Shown here: piece after piece, positions 32,560-40,624 of the stretch
Layout: the number at the start of each line of letters is the position of its first letter
How positions within the stretch are numbered: position 1 is the first letter of the stretch
NCBI RefSeq assembly: GCF_027923225.1
Contig: NZ_BSDI01000017.1
Location: 1 to 64,000 of the forward strand
Reading direction: 5' to 3'
DNA: 64,000 nt
Source of the DNA: Phytohabitans aurantiacus
GTDB lineage: Bacteria > Actinomycetota > Actinomycetes > Mycobacteriales > Micromonosporaceae
Position numbers and translations under genes: made by a program
Notes under the pieces: model-generated
Seen by the model: the letters and a program-made list of their open reading frames with translations, nothing else
What the model was told of the DNA's origin: nothing
The model's database searches: none

Positions 32560-32576
32560 GCCAGCCATCCTTGAGT
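32560..32576 (+). promoter_or_regulatory. SARP-type repeat upstream of the flavin hydroxylase operon
   Basis: CCAGCCATCCTTGAGT (32561-32576) is nearly identical to the block at 29204-29219. The half-sites are 11 bp apart and end 42 bp before the start at 32619. It probably drives the whole 32619-37608 operon. Confidence 0.55.
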
Positions 32577-32618
32577 TCGCGGCACTACCACATCCGGTAA
32601 CACGAAAGGGGCCACCGG

Positions 32619-34235
32619 ATGTCGTACGTCGAAGTGACCGTCCTCGTTATCGGCGGCGGACCGGTCGGGTTGTCCACCGCGCTCTTCCTGGGCCGCCACG
32701 GGATCGCCACGATGCTGGTGGAGAAGCGGGACGGCACCTCGTCGTTGCCGCGCGCACCAGGCCTGCAAGCCCGCACCATGGAACTGTTCCGCGCGGCCGG
32801 CGTCCACGACCGGATCAGGGCGCTGGAGATGGGTGACTCCCACCCGTACTTCGAGGGTGGCATCCTGCGCGTCCGGACGCTGGCCGAGATCGACGACGCG
32901 GTCGTACTGGAGGCGCCGTCGCTGGACGGCCCGCACATCAGCCCCGAGCGGGTGATGGGCTGCGGCCAGGACCGCTACGAGCAGGTGCTGACCGAGGCCG
33001 CCCGCGAGGACGGCGCCGACATCCGCTTCGGCACCCGGCTGGAGGCGCTGGAGCAGGACGGCGACGGCGTTACCGCGATCGTGCGCGACGTGGCCACCGG
33101 CGAGCCGACCACCGTGCGGGCCCGCTACGTCGTCGGTGCCGACGGCGCGTCCAGTACCACCCGGCGGATCCTTGGCATCGGCCGTCACGGGCGCGGCACC
33201 GTCTTCACCGCGATGAGCGTCTACTTCCGCGCGCCGGAACTGGAGGCGTTGCTCAAGGGCCGCAAGTTCATCCTCTGTTACGCCGAGGCGGCTCCGGGCA
33301 CCATGATGGGACTATCCCGGCTGCACGGCTGCGATCCATGGCTGGCCGCCCCGCTGTACTTCCCGGAGCGCGGCGAGCGCCCGGAAGACTTCACCGACGA
33401 GCGTTGCGCCGAGATCGTGCGGGCCGCCGCCGGCCGTCCGGACCTGGCCGTGGAGATCGTCGCGAAAGTGCCCTGGGAGGGTGCGCAGCTGGTGGCGGAC
33501 GCGTTCCGCCAGGGCCGGGTGTTCCTGGCCGGCGACGCCGCCCACGTGCACCCGCCGGCCGGCGGATTCGGTGCCAACACCGGCATCCACGACGGGCACA
33601 ACCTGGCCTGGAAGCTGGCGGCGGTGCTGCGCGGCACGGCCGGCGACCGGCTGCTGGACACCTACGACACCGAGCGCCGCCGGGTCGGCGAGGCGATGGC
33701 CGAGCAGGCGATGGTGCGCAACCGGATCCGGCACGGGCACGCCGACGACCAGACCCGCGCGGCGATGGTCGACGACATCATCATCACCCTTGGCTACCGG
33801 TACGCCTCCGACGCGGTCGTCGACGGCGAGCCGGACGGCCCGGTGCTGACGCCGAACCTGGAGCTGACCGGGCAGCCGGGCACCCGGGCGCCGCACGTGT
33901 GGCTGCGCCGCGACGGGCAGCTCATCTCCACAGTGGACCTGTTCTGGGACGGCTACGTCCTGCTCACCGGCGACCGGGACAAGGGCTGGAACGAGGCCGC
34001 GGACCGGGTCGCCAAGCGGCTGGGCGTACCGCTGCGGTGCGCCGTCGTCGGCCCGGCCGGCGACCTCGTGCCGGAGGGCGCCGACTGGGCGGCGGCGTAC
34101 GGCGTCTCGCCCGGGGGAGCGGTGCTGGTGCGCCCGGACGCGTTCGTGGCGTGGCGTTCACCGGGCCCGGTCGAGGACCCGGACGCGGAGCTCATCGAGG
34201 TACTCGCCCGGGTCGCCGCGCGCGGCACCGACTAG
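32619..34235 (+). CDS. FAD-dependent polyketide hydroxylase (RdmE/PgaE-type, phenol 2-monooxygenase-like)
   Basis: 538 aa, the size of the anthracycline/angucycline-type hydroxylases with a C-terminal thioredoxin-like domain. Motifs: VLVIGGGPVGLSTALFLGR at the N terminus, DG motif YVVGADGASSTTRRILG, GD motif RVFLAGDAAHVHPPAGGFGAN, and C-terminal FWDGYVLLTGDRDKGWNEAA. These enzymes use NADPH and O2 to hydroxylate the polyketide rings or to perform Baeyer-Villiger-like chemistry; xanthone formation in the xantholipin pathway uses such a flavoenzyme. It heads the operon that runs through the KR and the anthrone-oxygenase-like gene at 37156. Confidence 0.92.
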   Translation: MSYVEVTVLVIGGGPVGLSTALFLGRHGIATMLVEKRDGTSSLPRAPGLQARTMELFRAAGVHDRIRALEMGDSHPYFEGGILRVRTLAEIDDAVVLEAPSLDGPHISPERVMGCGQDRYEQVLTEAAREDGADIRFGTRLEALEQDGDGVTAIVRDVATGEPTTVRARYVVGADGASSTTRRILGIGRHGRGTVFTAMSVYFRAPELEALLKGRKFILCYAEAAPGTMMGLSRLHGCDPWLAAPLYFPERGERPEDFTDERCAEIVRAAAGRPDLAVEIVAKVPWEGAQLVADAFRQGRVFLAGDAAHVHPPAGGFGANTGIHDGHNLAWKLAAVLRGTAGDRLLDTYDTERRRVGEAMAEQAMVRNRIRHGHADDQTRAAMVDDIIITLGYRYASDAVVDGEPDGPVLTPNLELTGQPGTRAPHVWLRRDGQLISTVDLFWDGYVLLTGDRDKGWNEAADRVAKRLGVPLRCAVVGPAGDLVPEGADWAAAYGVSPGGAVLVRPDAFVAWRSPGPVEDPDAELIEVLARVAARGTD

Positions 34236-34257
34236 CGATCGAGAGAGGGAGGACCTC

Positions 34258-34995
34258 ATGGACATGGCGGTCTCGGGCAAGCGGGTACTGGTGACCGGCG
34301 GCACCCGCGGCATCGGGCGCGCGACGGTACTGGCGTTCGCCGCCGCCGGCGCCCGGGTGGTGACCTGCCACCGGAGTGCGGACGAGCGGTCGCAGGAGCT
34401 GGCCCGGGAGCTCAAGGAACTCGGCGAGGGCCACCTGGTCGTACCGGCCGACGTGACCCAGCGGGCCGACGTCACCCGGCTGGCCGAGCTGTGCCGGCGG
34501 CACTTCGGGGCGCTGGACGTACTGGTGAACAACGTTGGCGCGGACGGCGCGCGGCCGTTCGGGCAGGTCGACGACGGCGAGTGGCACCGGGTGGTGGGTG
34601 AGAACCTGACCTCGACGTACCTGACGACGCACGCCGCGCTGGACCTGCTGGTGGACGGCGCGTCCATCGTCAACGTCGGTTCGTCCGTCGCCCTGCGCGG
34701 CCGGGCGAACGGCGTGCACTACACCGCCTCGAAGGCGGCGCTGATCGGGTTCACCCGCGCGCTGTGCAAAGAGGTCGGCGAGCGCGGCATCCGGGTCAAC
34801 ACCGTGGCGCCCGGGCTCACCGAGACCGAGCCCGGTGCCGGCCTGCCGCCCGAGGCGGTGCGCCGCATCGTCGGCATGACGGCGCTGGGCCGGCTGTGCC
34901 AGCCGACCGACGTCGCCGCGGCGGTGCTGTTCCTGGCCGGCGACAACGCCCGCTACATCAGCGGCGCGACGCTCAACGTGGATGGGGGAGTCTGA
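34258..34995 (+). CDS. SDR ketoreductase (polyketide-type)
   Basis: 245 aa, 22 bp after the hydroxylase gene. Cofactor motif VLVTGGTRGIGRATVLAF, VNNVG region, catalytic Ser in SIVNVGSSVALRG and YxxxK in HYTASKAALIGFTRAL, then the NTVAPGLTETEPG loop and GGV C terminus. It resembles the FabG-type reductases of aromatic polyketide clusters, which reduce a defined carbonyl of the nascent chain or an aromatic intermediate. It overlaps the SchA/CurD copy 2 gene by 1 base. Confidence 0.9.
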   Translation: MDMAVSGKRVLVTGGTRGIGRATVLAFAAAGARVVTCHRSADERSQELARELKELGEGHLVVPADVTQRADVTRLAELCRRHFGALDVLVNNVGADGARPFGQVDDGEWHRVVGENLTSTYLTTHAALDLLVDGASIVNVGSSVALRGRANGVHYTASKAALIGFTRALCKEVGERGIRVNTVAPGLTETEPGAGLPPEAVRRIVGMTALGRLCQPTDVAAAVLFLAGDNARYISGATLNVDGGV

Positions 34996-35375
34996 TGCCG
35001 TACGCGGCCTTGATGTACCGGGTCAAGCCCGGGCACGACGACGAGATCGCGGAGATCTTCGCCGGTTTCCAGCGGATGGACACCCCGCAGGTGCGCGACG
35101 CCGGCGGGGAGATGGCCGGACGCCTGCTCGGCACCGCCGTCTTCGTCAAGGACGACGTCGTCGTCCGGATGATCCACTACGAGGGCGACCTCGCCGCGAT
35201 CGGCCGGCACGTCGGCGGGCAGCGGGGCGTCCACCTGGTCGAGGCGGCCCTCGCGCCGTTCCTGGCCGAGCAGCGCGACACCCAGACGCCGGAGAGCTTC
35301 GCCGCGTTCTTCCGCAGCGCGACCATGCGGCGTGTGTCGGAGCTGACGGTGGACACCCATCCGGCCGGGCGGTGA
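34995..35375 (+). CDS. SchA/CurD (WhiE-ORFI)-like polyketide accessory protein, copy 2
   Basis: 126 aa. PYAALMYRVKPGHDDEIAEI, GTAVFVKDDVVVRMIHYEGDL and EQRDTQTPESFAAFFRSATM give a near-canonical SchA/CurD match, closer to the family pattern than copy 1 at 31010. Start ATG overlaps the ketoreductase stop (TGATG), and the end overlaps the next gene (GTGA). Sits in the middle of the tailoring operon. Confidence 0.88.
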   Translation: MPYAALMYRVKPGHDDEIAEIFAGFQRMDTPQVRDAGGEMAGRLLGTAVFVKDDVVVRMIHYEGDLAAIGRHVGGQRGVHLVEAALAPFLAEQRDTQTPESFAAFFRSATMRRVSELTVDTHPAGR

Positions 35376-36268
35376 TCCGGGTGGGCACGCGGGTCACGGT
35401 GATCGGCCTCGGCCGGATGGGCTCGGGGATGGCGACGGCGTTGCTGGACGCGGGATTCGCCGTCACCGTCCACAATCGAACGGCGGAGCGGGCCGAGGCC
35501 CTGCGGGCGGCCGGCGCGGCGGTGGCGGCATCCGCGGAGGCCGCCGTCGAGGGTGCCGACGTGGTCCTCGTCAGCCTCGCCGACGAGGCCGCTGTCGACG
35601 GCGTCCTCACCGACCGGCTGCTGGACCGGCTGGCACCGGCGGCCTCCATTGTGGACACGTCGACGGTGTCGCCCGAGTTCGCCCGCGCCACCGCGGCCCG
35701 CCTGGCCGTGCGCGGCGTGACCCGGGTCGAGGCGTGCGTCATCGGCAACCCGGAGATGGCTCGTCAGGGCCGGCTGCGGGTACTCGTAGCCGGGTCACCG
35801 CCGCCAGCGGCCGTGGCGGAGGTGCTGGCCGCCTGCGCGCAGGATGTCCGCCACGTCGGCGAGGCGGGCCAGGCCAGCACCCTCAAGCTGGCGTTCAACC
35901 TGCTGCTCGGCGTGCAGACGGCCGGCCTGGCCGAGGCGGTCAGCCTGGTCGAGGCGGCCGGTATGGCGCGCGGGCTGCTGCTCGACGCGCTGGAGAACAG
36001 CGGCTGGCGCTCCCCGGTGCTCAGCTTCCGGGCGGGCTACATGCAGAGCGGTCAGTACCGGCCGGCGGCCTTCAGCGCCGAGCTGATGCACAAGGACCTC
36101 ACGCTCGCCCTGCGCGAGGCGCGGGCGTGCGGGGCCGAACTGCCGGTCGTGGCCCGCGCCGCGGACCGGTACGCCGAGGCGCTCGCCGCGGGGCGCGGCG
36201 CCGATGACGCCGCGGTGCTCGCCGAGCTGACCTGCCCACCGGACCCCGGTTTGTCTACATCGGAATAG
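35372..36268 (+). CDS. NAD(P)-dependent oxidoreductase (beta-hydroxyacid dehydrogenase family)
   Basis: 298 aa from GTG 35372, overlapping the previous stop (GTGA). N-terminal Rossmann fold TVIGLGRMGSGMATALLDAG, a VVLVSLADEAAV strand, the middle GNPEMARQGRLRVLVAG (family: GGxxGA), and the catalytic lysine region ASTLKLAFNLLLG. This is the 6-phosphogluconate/3-hydroxyisobutyrate dehydrogenase superfamily, and the short form resembles the imine-reductase-like branch. It is unusual among aromatic polyketide tailoring genes. Given the nitrogen chemistry of this cluster, reduction of an imine or hydrazone deserves consideration, but this is inference. Confidence 0.85.
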   Translation: MIRVGTRVTVIGLGRMGSGMATALLDAGFAVTVHNRTAERAEALRAAGAAVAASAEAAVEGADVVLVSLADEAAVDGVLTDRLLDRLAPAASIVDTSTVSPEFARATAARLAVRGVTRVEACVIGNPEMARQGRLRVLVAGSPPPAAVAEVLAACAQDVRHVGEAGQASTLKLAFNLLLGVQTAGLAEAVSLVEAAGMARGLLLDALENSGWRSPVLSFRAGYMQSGQYRPAAFSAELMHKDLTLALREARACGAELPVVARAADRYAEALAAGRGADDAAVLAELTCPPDPGLSTSE

Positions 36269-36278
36269 GAGGAAACCC

Positions 36279-37136
36279 ATGGACATCGGAGTGGGCCTGC
36301 CCACCACCGTGCCCGGCACCGACGGCAAGCACCTGCTGGAGTTCGCCCGCCGTGCGGACGAGCTGGGCTTCAGCACGCTCGCGGTGATCGACCGCCTGGT
36401 GTACGACAGCTACGACAGCATCGTCGCGCTCGCCGGCGCGGCCGCGGTCACCGAACGCATCCGCCTCGCCACCACGATCCTGCTGGCCGCGTACCGGCCC
36501 GGGCCGGCGGTGCTGGCCAAGCAGCTGGCCAGCCTGGACCGGCTGTGCGGCGGCCGGCTCGCCATCGGGCTGGCCGCCGGCGGCCGCCCCGACGACTACG
36601 AGGCCGCCGGCGTGACGTACGGCCGGCGCGGCCGCCGGCTCGACTCGATGATCGACGAGATGAAGGCCGTCTGGGCTGGCGAAGGCGCCGTACCCGGCAT
36701 CGGGCCGCGCCCGACCGACGGCGACATCCCGATCTGGATCGGCGGGCACTCCGAGGCGGCGCTGCGCCGGGCCGCGAAGCACGCGGTCGGCTGGATCGCA
36801 CCCGGCGGCTCGGTGATGGGCTTTCCGGACCTGGTCCGCCGGGCCAGGGACGTCTGGGCGGCCGAGAACCGCACGGACACGCCGCGCATGGCGGCGCTGA
36901 CCTACGTCGCGCTCGGCTCGCAGCGCAAGGAGCAGGCCGGCGACTACCTGCGGCACTACTACTCCTACGTCGGGCCGAAGGCCGAGATGCTGGCGGCCCA
37001 CGTCATCGCCGACGAGGACCGGCTGCGGGCCACGATCGAGGGCTACGCCGCCGCGGGCTGCGACGAGCTGCTGATATTCCCGGGTACGGCCGACGCCGAG
37101 CAGCTCCCGCTGCTGGCCAAGGTCGCGTTCGGCTGA
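36279..37136 (+). CDS. LLM-class (luciferase-like) F420-dependent oxidoreductase
   Basis: 285 aa. IGVGLPTTVPGTDGKHLLEF, then LGFSTLAVIDRLVYDSYDSI, and the beta-barrel motif RLAIGLAAGGRPDDYEAAGV with the nearby IPIWIGGHSEAALRRAAKHA, typical of F420-dependent members in actinomycetes. It would transfer hydride to or from the polyketide, or act as an FMN monooxygenase. It is preceded by AGGAGGA (36268-36274). Immediately followed after 19 bp by the anthrone-oxygenase-like gene. Confidence 0.88.
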   Translation: MDIGVGLPTTVPGTDGKHLLEFARRADELGFSTLAVIDRLVYDSYDSIVALAGAAAVTERIRLATTILLAAYRPGPAVLAKQLASLDRLCGGRLAIGLAAGGRPDDYEAAGVTYGRRGRRLDSMIDEMKAVWAGEGAVPGIGPRPTDGDIPIWIGGHSEAALRRAAKHAVGWIAPGGSVMGFPDLVRRARDVWAAENRTDTPRMAALTYVALGSQRKEQAGDYLRHYYSYVGPKAEMLAAHVIADEDRLRATIEGYAAAGCDELLIFPGTADAEQLPLLAKVAFG

Positions 37137-37155
37137 CCGGGCGACGCGGGCCAGC

Positions 37156-37608
37156 ATGATCGAAAACTCGCTCGGCGTCGCGGTGCTGGTCGGCAGCGGC
37201 GTGACGGCGGGCGTGCTGTTCGCGGTGGCCCTCAGCGTGCTGCCCGGACTGTCCGCGATGCCGCCCGACCGGTACGTCTACGCGCACCGCCTGCTCGGCC
37301 GCAACTGGGACCCGACGATGCCGCTCATCGTGCTGGCGTCGGCCGCCGGTGCGGTCGCGCTCGCGGTAATGTCGGCGGGCGTGCCGGCCCGGCTCTTCGC
37401 GGCGTCGGCGGGGCTGCTGGTCGGTGTCTCGGTGGTCTCGCACTTCTGCAACGTGCCGATCAACCGGCAGGTCAAACGGCTGGATCCGGACCGGTTGCCG
37501 CCCGACTGGCGCGACCCGCGCCCGCTCTGGCGGCGCTGGCACACCCTGCGCACCGTCCTGGCCGTCCTGGCACTGCTGCTCAACGCCATCGCGGTCGCGG
37601 TGCACTGA
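37156..37608 (+). CDS. Anthrone oxygenase-like small membrane protein (DUF1772), copy 1
   Basis: 150 aa with about four membrane helices (GVAVLVGSGVTAGVLFAVAL, LIVLASAAGAVALAVMSAG, LFAASAGLLVGVSVV, TVLAVLALLLNAIAV). The loops VSHFCNVPINRQVKRLDP and YVYAHRLLGRNWDP are the conserved DUF1772 features; the family includes fungal anthrone oxygenases and aromatic-polyketide quinone-forming enzymes. The last codons merge into the 17-bp tandem repeat. The gene at 39769 is a paralogue (RNVPVNSWIRSLDP). Confidence 0.82.
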   Translation: MIENSLGVAVLVGSGVTAGVLFAVALSVLPGLSAMPPDRYVYAHRLLGRNWDPTMPLIVLASAAGAVALAVMSAGVPARLFAASAGLLVGVSVVSHFCNVPINRQVKRLDPDRLPPDWRDPRPLWRRWHTLRTVLAVLALLLNAIAVAVH

Positions 37609-37679
37609 GCGTCGCTGTGCACTGAGCGTCGCGGTGCGCTGAGCGTCGCCGTGCACTGAGCGTCGCTGTGCGCTGAGCC
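37600..37679 (+). repeat. 17-bp tandem repeat, about 4.7 copies
   Basis: Units of GTGCACTGAGCGTCGCT, with variation only at position 5 (A/G) and position 17 (T/G/C), start at 37600, 37617, 37634, 37651 and 37668 (partial). The first copy provides the final His codon and TGA of the anthrone-oxygenase-like gene. The array ends 88 bp before the KS-beta start and just before its SARP-type box. Confidence 0.9.
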
Positions 37680-37697
37680 CGCCACCGGAACGGTTGG

Positions 37698-37714
37698 TCG
37701 AGCCGGGTTCGAGA
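37698..37714 (+). promoter_or_regulatory. SARP-type 11-bp repeat upstream of the minimal PKS operon
   Basis: TCGAGC (37698) and TCGAGA (37709), 11 bp apart, end 53 bp before ATG 37768. It is among the best matches to the canonical SARP motif and sits where the activator should drive the KS-beta to KS-alpha operon. Confidence 0.65.
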
Positions 37715-37767
37715 TGTCTTCCAGCCTCGCCCGTGACTCTGAGGTCCCGCACCGGAAAGGAGCCAGG

Positions 37768-38991
37768 ATGCCGCCCGCCTCGCCCGCCGTCATCACCGGT
37801 ATCGGTGTCGTCGCGCCCACCGGCATCGGGCGGGACGCGCATTGGCAGGCGGTGCTCGCCGGCAAGTCCGGGATCGGGCGGATCAGCCGGTTCGACCCGT
37901 CGCCGTACCCGGTGCGGCTCGCCGGCCAGGTGCCCGGCTTCGTCGCCGCCGAGCACCTCAGCGGCCGGCTCATCCCGCAGATGGACATCTGGACCCACAT
38001 GAGCATCGCCGCGGCCGACGCCGCGCTGGCCGACGCCGGCGTCGAGCCGGCGAGCCTGCCCGAGTACGACATGGCGGTGGTGACCGCCAGTTCCTCGGGC
38101 GGCACCGAGTTCGGCCAGACCGAGATGGTCAACCTGCACCGCAAGGGACCGCACTGGGTGGGCGCGTACCAGTCCATCGCGTGGTTCTACGCCGCGACGA
38201 CCGGGCAGATCTCGATCCGGCACGGGATGCGCGGGCCGTGCGGGGTGATCTGCAACGAGCAGGCCGGCGGGCTGGACACCCTGGGCCACGCCCGGCGCCT
38301 GCTGCGTACCGGCACGCGGTTGGTGGTGGCCGGCGGGCTGGACGCCTCGCTGTGCCCCTTCGGTCTCACCGCCCAGCTGGCCAACGGACTTCTGTCGACA
38401 GTGGACAACCCGCAGCACGCGTACCGGCCCTTCGACGCGGACGCCTGCGGCTACCTGCCCGGCGAGGGCGGGGCGATCCTGCTCGTGGAGGACGCCGCGG
38501 CGGTACGCGCGCGCGGCGGCCGGGCGTACGGGACCGTCGCCGGCTACGCGGCCGGCTTCGACCCGCCGCCGGGCTCGTCACGGCCGAGGGCGCTGCGCCG
38601 CGTGATCGAGGACGCGCTGGCCGACGCCGGGCTGGCACCGGACGACGTGGACGTGGTCTTCGCCGACGCCGCCGGGGTACCGGCCGACGACCTGGCCGAG
38701 GCGCGGGCCATCACCGAGGTCTTCGGCCCGTACGCCGTGCCGGTCACCGCGCCCAAGACGCTGACCGGGCGCCTCTACGCCGGCGGCGGCGCGCTGGACG
38801 TGGCCACCGCGCTGCTGTCGATGCGCCACGGCGTCATCCCGCACACGCCCGGTCCGGTCCGGGCGGCCCCGGAGTACGCCGTGGACCTGGTCCTGTCCGA
38901 GCCCCGCGAGCGCCCCGTCTCGCACGCGATGGTGCTGGCCCGCGGCTACGGCGGCTTCGCCGCGGCCCTGGTGCTCGGCAGGCCCGCCTGA
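37768..38991 (+). CDS. Type II PKS ketosynthase beta subunit (chain length factor)
   Basis: 407 aa from ATG 37768, with ribosome site GGAAAGGAG at 37753-37761. Ketosynthase fold (AVITGIGVVAPTGIGRDAHW), but at the active site Gln replaces Cys: GVICNEQAGGLD (Q165), the hallmark of KS-beta. The His-containing loops of KS-alpha are missing (VVFADAAGVPADD, and TAPKTLTGRLYAGGGALD in place of KSMIGHSLGAIG). It sets the chain length and decarboxylates malonyl-ACP as partner of KS-alpha. Unusually KS-alpha is not adjacent but 4 kb downstream, with eight genes between. It is first in the operon 37768-44208, followed by the ACP after 31 bp. Confidence 0.96.
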   Translation: MPPASPAVITGIGVVAPTGIGRDAHWQAVLAGKSGIGRISRFDPSPYPVRLAGQVPGFVAAEHLSGRLIPQMDIWTHMSIAAADAALADAGVEPASLPEYDMAVVTASSSGGTEFGQTEMVNLHRKGPHWVGAYQSIAWFYAATTGQISIRHGMRGPCGVICNEQAGGLDTLGHARRLLRTGTRLVVAGGLDASLCPFGLTAQLANGLLSTVDNPQHAYRPFDADACGYLPGEGGAILLVEDAAAVRARGGRAYGTVAGYAAGFDPPPGSSRPRALRRVIEDALADAGLAPDDVDVVFADAAGVPADDLAEARAITEVFGPYAVPVTAPKTLTGRLYAGGGALDVATALLSMRHGVIPHTPGPVRAAPEYAVDLVLSEPRERPVSHAMVLARGYGGFAAALVLGRPA

Positions 38992-39022
38992 GGTTTGTGA
39001 ACCCCGTCGATTGGAGGAAGAC

Positions 39023-39289
39023 ATGGCCGACCCGTTTGGCATGACAGAGCTCACCGAGATCCTGCGGACGAGCATCGGTCTCGACGCCGACGTGCGCTTC
39101 GACGGCGAGCTCGCCGAGACCGAGTTCGCGGAGCTGGGCTACGACTCGCTGGCGATGATCGAGCTGGCCAGCCAGGTCCAGCGGCGCTACGGCGTGCGGA
39201 TCACCGACGAGGCGGTCCTCGACCAGATGCGCAGCCCGCGCGAGGCCGTGGACTTCGTCAACTCGCTGCTGGCCGGGAAGGTGGCCTGA
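39023..39289 (+). CDS. Acyl carrier protein of the type II PKS
   Basis: 88 aa from ATG 39023 with GGAGG at 39013-39017. The phosphopantetheine site is LGYDSLAMIELA with Ser42, and the helices (LTEILRTSIGL, VDFVNSLL) fit the ACP fold. It carries the growing polyketide for the ketosynthase pair. It is directly after the KS-beta gene and 1 base before the aromatase gene. Confidence 0.95.
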   Translation: MADPFGMTELTEILRTSIGLDADVRFDGELAETEFAELGYDSLAMIELASQVQRRYGVRITDEAVLDQMRSPREAVDFVNSLLAGKVA

Positions 39290-39290
39290 G

Positions 39291-39752
39291 ATGGCCGGGC
39301 ACGTGGACAACGCGGTCGTGCTCGACGCCCCGATGGACCTGGTTTGGCAGATGACGAACGACGTGGCCTCCTGGCCGGGGCTGTTCAGCGAGTACGCGGA
39401 GGCCACCATCCTGGAGGAGCGGGACGGCACGACCCGCTTCCGGCTGGCCCTGCATCCGGACGACAGGGGCACCGTCTGGAGCTGGGTCTCCGCCCGCACG
39501 CCCGACCTGGCCACCCGCACCGTGCGGGCGCACCGCGTGGAGACGGGCGTCTTCAAGTACATGTGGATCTTCTGGGAGTACACGCAGGAGCCGGACGGCG
39601 TGCGGATGCGCTGGGTGCAGGACTTCGAGATGAAACCCGGCGCGCCGATCGACGACGCCGCCATGCGCGACCGGCTGGACGGCAACACCAAGGTCCAGAT
39701 GGAACTCATCAAGCGGAAGGTGGAGGCGGTCGCCCGCGTCCACAGCACCTGA
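39291..39752 (+). CDS. Aromatase/cyclase, SRPBCC (TcmN N-terminal-like) family
   Basis: 153 aa. The START/SRPBCC helix-grip fold is visible: HVDNAVVLDAPMDLVWQMTN (N-terminal strand), DVASWPGLFSEYAEATIL (typical of TcmN and WhiE-ORFVI cyclases), then TFRLALHP-type strands, WVQDFEMKPGAPIDDAAM (conserved in the family) and a final long helix. Catalyses the first regiospecific ring closure and aromatisation of the polyketide. The W-P-x-L-F motif is typical of the single-domain aromatase/cyclases found in pentangular polyphenol clusters. Confidence 0.92.
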   Translation: MAGHVDNAVVLDAPMDLVWQMTNDVASWPGLFSEYAEATILEERDGTTRFRLALHPDDRGTVWSWVSARTPDLATRTVRAHRVETGVFKYMWIFWEYTQEPDGVRMRWVQDFEMKPGAPIDDAAMRDRLDGNTKVQMELIKRKVEAVARVHST

Positions 39753-39768
39753 CCGGGAGGCGTCCACA

Positions 39769-40227
39769 GTGGAACTGCTCGTGCCGATCGTCCTGCTGGC
39801 CAGCGGCCTGGCCGCCGGCGTGATGATGTGGACCCAACTGGGCGGCTGGCCCCTGCTGACCAGCCTGCCGCCGGACCGGTACGTGGCGACGCACGCCTTC
39901 TTCGCCACCCGGTTCGACCCGTTCATGCCGGCCTGCATGCTGCTCACGGTCGGCGGGGACGTGGCGCTGGCGGCCCTGGCGGTGAGGGCGGCCACGCCGC
40001 TGTTCCTGTCCGCCGCCGTGCTGGCCGCCGGTGCGATCGCCATCTCGCTGCTGCGGAACGTGCCGGTCAACTCCTGGATCAGGAGCCTGGACCCGGCCAA
40101 CCTGCCGGCCGACTTCCCCGCCGTGGACCCGCGCCGCAGCTGGGGTGCCTGGAACCGGGTGCGCGCCGTCTTCACGGTCGCCGCCTTCGCCGCCAACTGT
40201 ACCGCCCTGCCCCTGCTCATCCAGTAA
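39769..40227 (+). CDS. Anthrone oxygenase-like small membrane protein (DUF1772), copy 2
   Basis: 152 aa from GTG 39769. Four membrane helices (LLVPIVLLASGLAAGVMM, LLTVGGDVALAALAV, LFLSAAVLAAGAIAI, AVFTVAAFAANCTAL) and the family loop RNVPVNSWIRSLDPANLP. Paralogue of 37156 with the same loop (R/CNVPxNxxxxxLDP). Two copies suggest two quinone- or oxygen-dependent steps, or a heteromeric membrane complex. Confidence 0.82.
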   Translation: MELLVPIVLLASGLAAGVMMWTQLGGWPLLTSLPPDRYVATHAFFATRFDPFMPACMLLTVGGDVALAALAVRAATPLFLSAAVLAAGAIAISLLRNVPVNSWIRSLDPANLPADFPAVDPRRSWGAWNRVRAVFTVAAFAANCTALPLLIQ

Positions 40228-40243
40228 ACGTTCGGAGCTACCC

Positions 40244-40624
40244 ATGAACCCTCGTACGCAGGAGCCGATCGCCTTTCGCGTCATGCTCCGTATGACCATC
40301 AAGGCCGGCGCGGAGGCGGACTTCGAGCGGGTGTGGCGCGAGATCGGCGACGCCGTCACGTCCCACCCGGCCAACCTCGGCCAGTGGCTGTCCCGCGCCG
40401 CCGAGGAGAGCGGCAGCGAGGGCGTCGTCTACTACATCGTCAGCGACTGGGTCGACGAGCCCGGCTTCCGCGAGTTCGAGACCAGCGACCGCCACCTCGA
40501 ACACCGCCAGCGCCTGCACCCGTACCGCTCCGGCGGCACGATGACGACGATGCGGGTCGTCGCCCACCTGCCGGGTACGCCCAGCGCCGTTTCACACCAC
40601 GAGTGGGAGACGGTGCGGCTGTGA
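40244..40624 (+). CDS. Antibiotic biosynthesis monooxygenase (ABM) family protein, copy 1
   Basis: 126 aa. IAFRVMLRMTIKAGAEADFE, HPANLGQWLSRAAEES and VVYYIVSDWVDEPGFREFE, followed by HLEHRQRLHPYRSGGTM, give the dimeric ferredoxin-like fold of ABM/TcmH-type quinone-forming monooxygenases. In pentangular pathways these oxidise a ring to a quinone without cofactor. Overlaps the next gene by 4 bases (GTGA). Confidence 0.88.
   Translation: MNPRTQEPIAFRVMLRMTIKAGAEADFERVWREIGDAVTSHPANLGQWLSRAAEESGSEGVVYYIVSDWVDEPGFREFETSDRHLEHRQRLHPYRSGGTMTTMRVVAHLPGTPSAVSHHEWETVRL

Noticed and set aside
37600..37679. CRISPR array
   Set aside because: The units are directly adjacent with no spacers and are only 17 bp; there are no cas genes.
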